DNA of 64,000 nucleotides, from assembly GCA_050247235.1 (NCBI GenBank), contig JBFWUN010000020.1:7065-71064 (forward strand). Direction: 5' to 3'. Position 1 is the first letter of the stretch; every line of letters starts with the position of its first letter. Below are positions 26,262 to 33,625 of this stretch, piece by piece. A program made the position numbers and the translations under genes. This stretch comes from CAIKBL01 sp050247235 (GTDB lineage Bacteria; Pseudomonadota; Gammaproteobacteria; Ga0077536). The notes below the pieces were generated by a model, which had not been told where the DNA came from, searched no databases, and worked only from the letters and a program-made list of their open reading frames with translations.

Positions 26262-26876
26262 ATGAAGTTCTACTGGTCACCGACCTCCCCGTTCGTCCGC
26301 AAGGTCAGCGTCACGGCGCGTGAACTCGGCCTGTTCGACCGGTTGACCGTGATCCCTACGAGGGTCGATCCGACTGCCCCGGATACCGCCTACGCGGCGA
26401 TCAATCCTTACATGAAGGTGCCGTCGCTCGTCACCGACGACGGCCTCACGCTGTTCGGTTCCAGCGTGATTTGCCAGTACCTGGACACGCTCCACGACGG
26501 ACCGCCCCTGGTGCCGCACGCGGGTCGCGCACGCTGGGAGACGTTGCGCCTGGAGGCCATCGCGGACGGCCTCCTGGAAGCTGCGGTTCTCGTGCGTTCG
26601 GAGACGCTGTTCCGCCCGCCGGAACGGCGCCACGCGCCGTGGCTGGACGGGCAGGTGGCGAAGGTCAGTCACGGGCTCGCGCTGCTGGAGTCCTGGGCGC
26701 CGCGAGTCGATACGCCGCTGACGCTCGGGCATCTTGCGGTGGGTTGCGCGCTCGGCTGGCTCGAGTTCCGCCAGCCCGCAGGGGATCCGCGACCCGCGTG
26801 CCCTGCGCTGTTCGCGTGGTACGACCGGTTGCGCGTGCGTCCATCGTTCACCGCCAGCATGCCCGTGGCGTCCTGA
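26262..26876 (+). CDS. Glutathione S-transferase family protein
   Basis: Encodes a 204-aa GST. The thioredoxin-like N-terminal domain has SPTSPFVRKVSVTARELGL, with Ser in the catalytic loop, and the cis-Pro/glutathione motif KVPSLVTDDG followed by LFGSSVICQYLD. The C-terminal domain is helical. ATG 26262 is chosen over an in-frame ATG at 26244 because it begins the conserved strand KFYWSP. It is convergent with the SelW-like gene, only 15 bases away. Substrate unknown. Confidence 0.9.
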   Translation: MKFYWSPTSPFVRKVSVTARELGLFDRLTVIPTRVDPTAPDTAYAAINPYMKVPSLVTDDGLTLFGSSVICQYLDTLHDGPPLVPHAGRARWETLRLEAIADGLLEAAVLVRSETLFRPPERRHAPWLDGQVAKVSHGLALLESWAPRVDTPLTLGHLAVGCALGWLEFRQPAGDPRPACPALFAWYDRLRVRPSFTASMPVAS

Positions 26877-26891
26877 CGCGCCGGCGCGGTC

Positions 26892-27110
26892 TCAGCGCGC
26901 GACCAGCGCGTCGATCTCGGCCTCGGTCGGGAACCGGTGCAGCGCGCGCTTGGAGAAGCGCAGCGCGCCATCCACCGAGATCTCGAACGCACCGCCCGTG
27001 CCGCGCACGAGCGTGACCTCGTCCACCCCGAGCGCCTCGAGCCTGGCCCTCGCACGGAGCGCCCGCGGTTCGTAGCTTCACTGGGTGCAGTATTCAATCC
27101 GTACCTGCAT
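26892..27110 (-). CDS. SelW/Rdx-family selenoprotein with in-frame UGA (CxxU)
   Basis: A 73-codon frame encodes 72 residues if the TGA at codon 11 (27080-27078) is read as selenocysteine. The N-terminus reads MQVRIEYCTQ, then U, then SYEPRALRARARLEA, so Sec sits exactly at the second position of the redox CxxC/CxxU motif. Downstream, VRGTGGAFEISVDG, RFSK and RFPTEAEI match SelT/SelW/SelH proteins, small thioredoxin-like redox proteins. GGAGG lies six bases before the ATG. A weak hairpin (CGCG/TGCG around a nine-base loop) starts 11 bases after the UGA and could act as SECIS. It would need SelA, SelB, SelC and SelD elsewhere. Less likely: a Cys codon mutated to stop. Confidence 0.85.
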
Positions 27111-27199
27111 CGACGGCCTCCGGGGAAGTGGCTTGCCTGGCGCACATCGTACCGCGAAGATGGACGCCCGATCCCGCCGACAACCTCACGGAGACCTGC

Positions 27200-28438
27200 A
27201 TGCGTTGCGAAGTCGTTGCGATTGGCACGGAGCTGCTGCTCGGGCAGATCACGGACACGAACTCGTCGTACATCGGCGCACAGCTGGCGCTCGTCGGCAT
27301 CGATTCCTACTACCAGGTGAAAGTCGGTGACAACCTCGGCCGCATCGTGGGCTGCATCCGCCAGGCGCTGGAACGCAGCGACGCGGTGATCTGCTGCGGA
27401 GGACTCGGCCCCACCCAGGACGACATCACGCGCGAGGCGATTGCCGAGGTGATGGGCATGCCGCTGGTGCGGGATCCCGCGATCGGCGAACGCATCCGGC
27501 ACATGTTCGAATCCCGTGGCCGCGCGATGCCCGAGAACAACCTCCGCCAGGCCGACGTTCCACAGGGCGCCACGACGATTCCCCAGATGCCGGGTACCGC
27601 GCCCGGCCTGGTCTGCCCCGCGGGCGCGAAGGTGATCTACGCGGTTCCCGGCGTGCCCGGCGAAATGCGCGAGATGCTGCACGGTACGATCCTGCCTGAC
27701 CTGCAGCGCCGCTCCGGCATGACCGCGGTGATCAAGAGCCGCGTGCTGCGAACCTGGGGGCACTCGGAGTCCGGACTCGCGGAAATGCTTGCCGCGCACA
27801 TGGAGACCCTCGACCGGAGTGGCCACGCCACGCTCGCGTTCCAGGCGAGCGGCATCGAGGGCATCAAGGTGCGGATCACGGCGAAAGCAGAAGATGCGGC
27901 GCGCGCGGAGGCGGTGATCGCCGCGGAAGAGCGCACCGTGCGCGCAATTCTCGGCGCCTGCGTGTTCGGCGTGGACGACCAGACAATGGAGTCCGCGATC
28001 CTGGGAGGTCTGCAGCGCCGTGGCTCGACATTGGCCGTCGCGGAGACCGCCAGCGGCGGACTGATGAGCCAGCGGCTCGGCGTCTGCGCGGAGGCGCCCG
28101 GTACTTTCCTCGGCGGGCTCGTGATCGCCGACGACGCGCTGCAGGCACGGCTGCTCGGCGTGCCGGGCGCACCGCTCGCGAACCCGGACACGACCACGGC
28201 ACTGGCCGCCAGCGTACGCCGCACGTTCGACGCGGACGTCGGGCTGACGACGACGGCAGTCGATCCCGCGGGTCCGCGCGTGCCCGGGCTGCGTCCGGGG
28301 ACGGTGTTCATCGGCATCGCAACCGCCGACGGCGCGTTCGCCGAACGCATCCAGCTGCCCGGGGATCGCGATCGGATCCGCGAGTTCTCCGTGATCAGCG
28401 CGCTGAACCTGCTGCGCCATCGCCTGGCGCTCGGCTGA
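27200..28438 (+). CDS. cinA: CinA-family protein (molybdopterin-like domain plus degenerate amidase domain)
   Basis: Encodes 412 aa. The N-terminal MoCF-like domain is clear: CEVVAIGTELLLGQITDTNS, CCGGLGPTQDDITREA, YAVPGVPGEMREML. The C-terminal NMN-amidase (PncC) domain is recognisable, but the usual ESCTGG reads ETASGG, and the downstream YSN..K segment reads IADDALQA, so the catalytic Ser, Tyr and Lys look replaced. Amidase activity is therefore doubtful. ATG 27200 has GGAG. It is divergent from the SelW-like gene across 89 bases. Confidence 0.88.
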   Translation: MRCEVVAIGTELLLGQITDTNSSYIGAQLALVGIDSYYQVKVGDNLGRIVGCIRQALERSDAVICCGGLGPTQDDITREAIAEVMGMPLVRDPAIGERIRHMFESRGRAMPENNLRQADVPQGATTIPQMPGTAPGLVCPAGAKVIYAVPGVPGEMREMLHGTILPDLQRRSGMTAVIKSRVLRTWGHSESGLAEMLAAHMETLDRSGHATLAFQASGIEGIKVRITAKAEDAARAEAVIAAEERTVRAILGACVFGVDDQTMESAILGGLQRRGSTLAVAETASGGLMSQRLGVCAEAPGTFLGGLVIADDALQARLLGVPGAPLANPDTTTALAASVRRTFDADVGLTTTAVDPAGPRVPGLRPGTVFIGIATADGAFAERIQLPGDRDRIREFSVISALNLLRHRLALG

Positions 28439-28549
28439 GATCCGCCCCGACCGGCACGCGATGCCGCGGCCGACGGGGTCCGCCGGCTCGACGCCATCGC
28501 GCACGCGCGGTAAGTTCGCGGTCACGTGCGTGCGAGAGGACCCCGGAAC

Positions 28550-29341
28550 ATGATCGTCAGCCTCATCGGCCAGGTCTTCGTGAAGGCCACCCAGTTCCTG
28601 CATCCGTCATCGGTAGACGTCGATGCGGATGGCATCCGCCACGATCGCGCGTTCGCGCTCGTCGAGGCGGACGATCGTTTCGTTCCGTCGGACCGGCATG
28701 CCGCGTTCTATCCGCTGCGCTTCGACTACGATGCGGCCGCGGAGGTCCTCCGCATGCACGCGCCCGGGGAGCGCCTGCTGGAAGGTCCGGCCACGGCCTC
28801 CGGGCGGACGTGGACGATTGATCATTTCGGCCTGCGCGGGATCCAGGTGCGCGAGGTGGACGGTCCCTGGACCGCCGCGCTCAGCGAACATGCGGGACGC
28901 CCGGTGCGCCTGGTGCGCTGTTTTGGCCCGGGGGCGGCCATCGACGTATTCCCGGTGACGTTCGTCACCACCGGTTCGCTGCGGCGGCTGGCCCGGGAAA
29001 TCGGCGCCGAGGTCGACCCGGGGCGCTTCCGCGCCGGCTTCGTGCTCGAGCATGAGGTCGAACACGCGGAGGATACTTGGGCGGAGTGCCGTCTCCAGCT
29101 CGGCGAGGCCGTGCTCAAGGTGCGCACCGCGGTGCCCCGCTGCGGGGTCACCGGACTGAACCCGGCGAGCGGCGCGCGTGACCAGGACGTGATGCGTGGT
29201 CTCATCCGCTACCGGCCGAAGACCACCCTGCCCGATGGCCTGCTGCCCGACTACGCCACGCCGGGATTCGCCACCTACGCGGAAGTGATCACGCCGGGGC
29301 GGGTCCGGGTGGGCGATCGCGCAACCTTGCTCGACACCTGA
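28550..29341 (+). CDS. MOSC domain protein
   Basis: Encodes 263 aa with an N-terminal MOSC beta-barrel (GIRHDRAFALVEADDRFV) and the MOSC core: DVFPVTFVTTGSLRRL, GRFRAGFVLE, and the conserved cysteine in VPRCGVTGLNP, which in mARC/YcbX-type proteins binds the molybdenum cofactor. It could be a sulphurated-Moco carrier or a molybdenum reductase lacking its ferredoxin domain. ATG 28550 is used; an upstream in-frame ATG at 28526 is eight codons earlier. It stands 111 bases after cinA. Confidence 0.85.
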   Translation: MIVSLIGQVFVKATQFLHPSSVDVDADGIRHDRAFALVEADDRFVPSDRHAAFYPLRFDYDAAAEVLRMHAPGERLLEGPATASGRTWTIDHFGLRGIQVREVDGPWTAALSEHAGRPVRLVRCFGPGAAIDVFPVTFVTTGSLRRLAREIGAEVDPGRFRAGFVLEHEVEHAEDTWAECRLQLGEAVLKVRTAVPRCGVTGLNPASGARDQDVMRGLIRYRPKTTLPDGLLPDYATPGFATYAEVITPGRVRVGDRATLLDT

Positions 29342-29377
29342 ACAACCGCGCGCGGCGGTTCCCGACCGACCGTCACC

Positions 29378-30406
29378 TCACGCGAGCGCCGGCATGACGT
29401 CGTTCACGAAGAGTTCTAGCGAACGCATGCTTTGTGCATGCGTCAGCGAGCCCCACGCGAACGAGGCTCCCAGGTAGTTGATACTGCTCTCCTCGACCTG
29501 CTGTACGAGCTGATCGCGCACCTGCGCGGCTGTGCCGATGAGAATCGTCCCCAGCGCGAGACCGCCTTCGAGATCGAAGAGCTGGTCCACGCCGGCGTCC
29601 TGCCGCCGGTGCCACAGTTCGGTGATGTTGCGGTAGAACACCGCGTACGCCGCGCGCCCCGCCGCCTGGGCCTCCGCCTCGGTATCGGCGATGAAGATCT
29701 GGCGCATGGTGCCGAGAATCGGGTTCTTCACGTGCCCGTTGATGCGGCCGTCGTCATGCCGATGACGTTCCCACGCGTCGCGGTAGCGATCCATCAGCTG
29801 GCGCAGCACCTTGGCGGGTCCGAGCCCCGCGTAGTGGTAGCCGTGTCGCGCGGCGTATTCGACGCTGTCGGGGTTGTGCGTGGGATACCACATCGGGGGG
29901 TAGGGCTTCTGCACCGGCTTCGATGGCATCGGCACGTCGCGGTACTTGAAGAAACGCCCTTCGAAATCAAGCACCGGTTCGGTCAGGGCGCGGCGGACTA
30001 TCTCGAGCGCCTCGTCGAAGATCGGCCGCGTCCCCGCCGCGTCCACGCCGAAGCATGCGAGTTCGTGGGGCGAAACGCCGCGGCTCAGACCGAGTTCGAG
30101 GCGGCCATTGCTCAGGTTGTCGAGCATGCAAATCTCCTCGGCCAACCGCAGCGGCTCGTACAGCGGCACGAGGAACGCGAGCGGCCCGAAGCGGATTCGC
30201 GACGTGCGCTGCGCGACCGCGGCGAGGAACACTGCCGGCGACGGCGCCATGCCGAGCGCGGTGCCGTGATGTTCGGCAAGGTGGTACCCGAAGAACCCGG
30301 CGCGCTCGGCGGCGGCGATCAGCTGGAACCGCTCCTCGTACAACTGCGGCGTCGGCACACCGCTGTGATCGATCCAGTCGAACATTCCGAACGCGATCCT
30401 GGCCAT
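29378..30406 (-). CDS. LLM-class flavin-dependent oxidoreductase (luciferase-like)
   Basis: Encodes 342 aa of the bacterial-luciferase-like monooxygenase family with a TIM barrel. Family blocks are GYHLAEHHGTALGMAPSPAV, LAEEICMLDNLSNGRLELGL, RGVSPHELACFGVD and the C-terminal LILGT-type strand GTILIGTAAQVRDQL. Such proteins use FMNH2 (or F420) to oxidise varied substrates. It is single, convergent with the MOSC gene by 36 bases and divergent from an acetamidase/formamidase gene. Confidence 0.88.
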   Translation of the reverse strand: MARIAFGMFDWIDHSGVPTPQLYEERFQLIAAAERAGFFGYHLAEHHGTALGMAPSPAVFLAAVAQRTSRIRFGPLAFLVPLYEPLRLAEEICMLDNLSNGRLELGLSRGVSPHELACFGVDAAGTRPIFDEALEIVRRALTEPVLDFEGRFFKYRDVPMPSKPVQKPYPPMWYPTHNPDSVEYAARHGYHYAGLGPAKVLRQLMDRYRDAWERHRHDDGRINGHVKNPILGTMRQIFIADTEAEAQAAGRAAYAVFYRNITELWHRRQDAGVDQLFDLEGGLALGTILIGTAAQVRDQLVQQVEESSINYLGASFAWGSLTHAQSMRSLELFVNDVMPALA

Positions 30407-30531
30407 GGGCGACTCCGCGGGTTGAGGGTCTGGGGATTATGCGCCGGTCATTGCGCGCGCCGCCATCGTTGCATGTCAAACGCGAGGTTCCTGCGTTAAC
30501 CTCTGCGGGAGTCAGCAACGGGAGCCTGGAG

Positions 30532-31569
30532 ATGCAGAAGATCCGCCGCGGCAAGGTGCAGAAGTACGCGTTCGATTTCCGTGACAAGCCCTGCCTCAGG
30601 GTCAAGCCGGGAGAAGCGTTCCAGGTGGAGACCGACGATGCGTTGAGCGGTCTGATCGCCGATGACAGCGATCGCCCCCGGGTGCACAGCATGACCGGGC
30701 CGCACATGGCGCGCCTCCTCGAGTCGTGGCCGCCGCTGTTCAACCCCGTCGTTGGCCCGATCCACGTGGAAGGCTGCGAAGCGGGCGACGTCCTGGCGGT
30801 GCATATCGACTGGATCGATCCCTGGCGATACGGCTTCTCCGGCATCCTGCCGGGGATCGGCCCGCTGTCCGATCAGGTCCGCTTTCCTGACTGCGTGGAC
30901 CCTTACGTGCACGTGATCGAACACCTTCCCGGCCCCAGCGGTTTCACCCGGGACGGCACCGCGAAGTACTCCGATGCCCTGTCATGGGATCTGCAGCCCT
31001 TCATCGGCACGCTCGCGACGGCGTCCGAGCGTGAAGTCTTCACGTCGGTGCTTGGCCAGGGTGCCTTCGGCGGCAACATCGACTGTCGCGACATTCGTGC
31101 GGGGCATACGATTTTCCTGAATTCCTACAACAAGGGTGGCCTGCTCTACATCGGCGACGTGCACGGCGGACAGGGGGACACCGAGTTCACCGGGATCGCG
31201 GACGAGACCCGCGCCACGGTGCAGCTGTCATGCACCGTGGTGAAGCGCAAGCGCCTTCCTTGCGTCCGCATCGAGAAGCCCGACAGCGTCGTCGCGGTCG
31301 GCATCAACAACCCGATGGAAACGGCCGTGCTGGATGCGACGCGCAACCTGATGGAATGGCTGCAGGAGGATTTCGGGGTACCGCCGAAGGATCTGTACGT
31401 GCGGATGTCCTGCGATCCCGCGTTCCGGATCCGCACCTACCAGATGGTCCGCGCGGTGACCTTGCGGAACGTCGTGGGCGCCGAGTACCCGAAAGCGCGG
31501 CTGTTCGACGCCCTGACCCCGCCGAAGGCACGCGCGTCGCGACCGCGCCGGCAGCCACGCCGCCGGTGA
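30532..31569 (+). CDS. Acetamidase/formamidase family protein
   Basis: Encodes 345 aa, the second FmdA/AmdA-family protein in this window. Landmarks are GPIHVEGCEAGDVLAVHIDW, GAFGGNIDCRDI, GDVHGGQGDTEFTGIADE and VRMSCDPAFRIRTYQMV. The last 15 or so residues are Arg/Pro-rich. A GGGAG ribosome site precedes ATG 30532. GAGGTT and AACCTC form an inverted repeat at 30484-30503 in its leader, a possible operator. Its stop overlaps the start of a cation-efflux gene (GTGA), an unexpected pairing. Confidence 0.9.
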   Translation: MQKIRRGKVQKYAFDFRDKPCLRVKPGEAFQVETDDALSGLIADDSDRPRVHSMTGPHMARLLESWPPLFNPVVGPIHVEGCEAGDVLAVHIDWIDPWRYGFSGILPGIGPLSDQVRFPDCVDPYVHVIEHLPGPSGFTRDGTAKYSDALSWDLQPFIGTLATASEREVFTSVLGQGAFGGNIDCRDIRAGHTIFLNSYNKGGLLYIGDVHGGQGDTEFTGIADETRATVQLSCTVVKRKRLPCVRIEKPDSVVAVGINNPMETAVLDATRNLMEWLQEDFGVPPKDLYVRMSCDPAFRIRTYQMVRAVTLRNVVGAEYPKARLFDALTPPKARASRPRRQPRRR

Positions 31570-32525
31570 GCAGCGACGGACGGCCCCATGCGCATGGCCA
31601 CGGGCACGGACATGCGCATGGCCATGCGCATCTGCACGGGCATCCGACCTCGTTCCAGGGATGGCGATTCGGCGTCGCGATCCTGCTCAACCTGGGTTTC
31701 GCGCTCGGGGAAGTCGTGTTCGGCGTGCGGGCACACTCGTCGGCGCTGATCGCGGATGCGCTGCACAACCTGACCGATGTCGCTGCGCTCGTCGTCGCGT
31801 GGGGGGGCGCCTGGTTCGCGCGTCGCCCCGCGACCGCCCGCTTCACCTATGGACTGCGCAGCACCACGATCTACGCTGCAATCTTCAACGCCGCGCTGCT
31901 GCTGCTGGCGTGCGGAGGACTGGGGTGGGAAGCCGTCCAGCGGTTCGGGCGGCCGTCAGGAGTGGATGCGTCGGTCGTCAGCGCCGTGGCGGCACTCGGC
32001 ATCATCATCAACGGGGTCTCTGCGCTGCTCTTCTGGAACGGTCGCGCGCGCGATGTCAACGTGCGCGGCGCCTTTCTCCACCTCGCTGCCGATGCTGCAG
32101 TCTCGCTCGGCGTCTGTCTCGCCGGGTTCGCCATCCTGCACACCGGTTGGGCATGGCTCGATCCCGCCGTCACCTTGGCCATCGTTGCGTTCATCCTGGC
32201 GGGCACCTGGAACCTGCTGCGCGAGGCGACATTGCTCGGCCTGCACGCCGTGCCGCCGGGGCTGAACGTGGCGGACATCACCGCCGCGCTCGGCGCCGAA
32301 CCCGGTGTCGCCGCCGTGCACGATCTGCACGTGTGGGCGCTCAGCACCACCGACATCGCACTGACCGCGCATCTCGTGATGCCCGGAGGGCACCCCGGCG
32401 ACGCGCGCCTCGATGACATGGCGCACGCGCTGGCCAATCGCTTCGGCATCCGCCATGCCACGTTCCAGGTCGAGTTGAGCGATCTCCACGCGGCGTGCGC
32501 GCTGGACGAACACCCGTCGCAGTGA
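31566..32525 (+). CDS. Cation diffusion facilitator (CzcD/ZitB-like)
   Basis: Encodes a 319-aa proton-driven metal exporter with six membrane helices. The N-terminus is a His-rich metal-binding arm (alternating HGH and HAH repeats, about residues 8-26). Transport-site residues are the H and D in DALHNLTD (helix 2) and H and D in HLAADAAVS (helix 5), the HD-HD set seen in zinc exporters. The cytosolic C-terminal domain carries VAAVHDLHVWALS. It starts at GTG 31566, coupled to the acetamidase gene (GTGA). Likely ions are Zn, Co or Cd. Confidence 0.9.
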   Translation: MSSDGRPHAHGHGHGHAHGHAHLHGHPTSFQGWRFGVAILLNLGFALGEVVFGVRAHSSALIADALHNLTDVAALVVAWGGAWFARRPATARFTYGLRSTTIYAAIFNAALLLLACGGLGWEAVQRFGRPSGVDASVVSAVAALGIIINGVSALLFWNGRARDVNVRGAFLHLAADAAVSLGVCLAGFAILHTGWAWLDPAVTLAIVAFILAGTWNLLREATLLGLHAVPPGLNVADITAALGAEPGVAAVHDLHVWALSTTDIALTAHLVMPGGHPGDARLDDMAHALANRFGIRHATFQVELSDLHAACALDEHPSQ

Positions 32526-32579
32526 CGAGACGGCCATCCGGATTGCCGCCCCTGCATCGCTGTGCTATGAAGCCGGGTC

Positions 32580-32984
32580 ATGTCATCCGCGTTCACAACG
32601 CAGCGCGCCCGCGCATGGCCTTTCATCACTCTGGTCGGCCTGATGCTGGCGTCTGCCGGTGCCTGGAGCGACCCGATCTGGATCGATGTCCGCACGGCAG
32701 CCGAGTTCGCCGGCGGGCACCTTCCCGGCGCCACCCACATCCCGGTCGAGGAGATCGGGGCGCGCATCCGGGATGTCACCCCGGATCCCGACGCTGACCT
32801 GCGGCTCTACTGCGGGATTGGCGTGCGCGCGCAGATCGCGAAGGTCTATCTCGAGAGCCTCGGTTACCGCAATGTCACCAACGAGGGCGGGTACGCCGAC
32901 CTCGCCGCCCGACAGTCCGCGGCCGCCGCCGGCGAATGCCGGGAAGCCGGTCCAACCACGCATCAGAAGGAGGGGTCATGCTGA
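32580..32984 (+). CDS. Periplasmic single-domain rhodanese (PspE-like)
   Basis: Encodes 134 aa. An N-terminal signal or anchor (WPFITLVGLMLASAGAWS) is followed by a rhodanese domain: WIDVRTAAEFAGGHLPGATHIP and the active-site loop LYCGIGVRAQIA with catalytic C78. It should carry sulphane sulphur as a cysteine persulphide in the periplasm. Its stop overlaps the cupin gene start by seven bases, so the two are co-translated. Confidence 0.88.
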   Translation: MSSAFTTQRARAWPFITLVGLMLASAGAWSDPIWIDVRTAAEFAGGHLPGATHIPVEEIGARIRDVTPDPDADLRLYCGIGVRAQIAKVYLESLGYRNVTNEGGYADLAARQSAAAAGECREAGPTTHQKEGSC

Positions 32985-33493
32985 AGCCACAAGTCCCGCA
33001 GGAATACGTCCAGGTGGACGCCACGCCGTGGATGCCATTCCCCGCGGCACTTTCGGCCGGGGGGATCCGGTGGAAACTGTTGCACGTGTCGCCCGAGGTC
33101 GGCGCGTGGACGGCAATCTTCGATTGCCCGAAGGGCTCGTCGTTCGCGCGTCACGTCCACATCGGCCCTGGCGAGTACCTGCTCACGAAGGGCCGCATGG
33201 AAGTCCGCGGGGGCGAAGAAAAAGGAGGGGCGACCGCCGTCGCGCTCTGGTACGGCTACGAATCCTGCAACGCCCGGCACGACAAGACCTACTTCCCGGT
33301 CGCGAGCGAGTTCTACATGACCTTCCTCGGGCCGCTGAAGTTCATCGAGCAGGACGGCAGCCCGGTGGCGGTCGTCGGCTGGGAAGAGGCGCAAGCCTTG
33401 TGGGAATCCCAGGTCGCCGGTCAGCGGAAGAAACCCCGCGCGGCGCGCGCGCGTGCCGCGGCCGCCAAGCCTGCGGCGAAACGTCGCCGCTAG
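32978..33493 (+). CDS. Cupin (ChrR / dihydroxyacetophenone-dioxygenase-like) with basic tail
   Basis: Encodes 171 aa. A cupin core resembles the ChrR/2,4'-dihydroxyacetophenone dioxygenase group: FDCPKGSSFARHVHIGPGEYLLTKG supplies metal ligands (two His and Glu). The last 22 residues are Lys/Arg/Ala-rich (RKKPRAARAR, AAAKPAAKRRR), like a histone-H1-type tail, which is unusual for a cupin. AGGAGG lies just before ATG 32978. It overlaps the rhodanese gene. Enzymatic role unknown. Confidence 0.8.
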   Translation: MLKPQVPQEYVQVDATPWMPFPAALSAGGIRWKLLHVSPEVGAWTAIFDCPKGSSFARHVHIGPGEYLLTKGRMEVRGGEEKGGATAVALWYGYESCNARHDKTYFPVASEFYMTFLGPLKFIEQDGSPVAVVGWEEAQALWESQVAGQRKKPRAARARAAAAKPAAKRRR

Positions 33494-33501
33494 GCGCCGT
33501 G

Positions 33502-33530
33502 CCGCCGCACGCAGCCTCTGCGTGCGGCGG
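33502..33530 (+). terminator. Perfect 13-bp hairpin, probable terminator
   Basis: CCGCCGCACGCAG (33502-33514) and its exact complement CTGCGTGCGGCGG (33518-33530) enclose a three-base loop, eight bases after the cupin stop. There is no T-tract, so termination is probable but not certain. It lies between convergent genes and may serve both. Confidence 0.6.
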
Positions 33531-33625
33531 ACAGGATCTCCCGGCGACGTTCCGCGACGGTCGCGCCGAAGCGCGGCGGACTCACGGTGATGGCGCCGGT
33601 CAGACCGGCTTGCGCCGCGCGCGAT

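Noticed and set aside
27078..27080. TGA as a nonsense mutation (pseudogene) in the SelW-like gene
   Set aside because: It falls exactly at the CxxU position with an intact frame, strong ribosome site and conserved downstream motifs, so selenocysteine is the simpler reading; a decayed gene remains possible.
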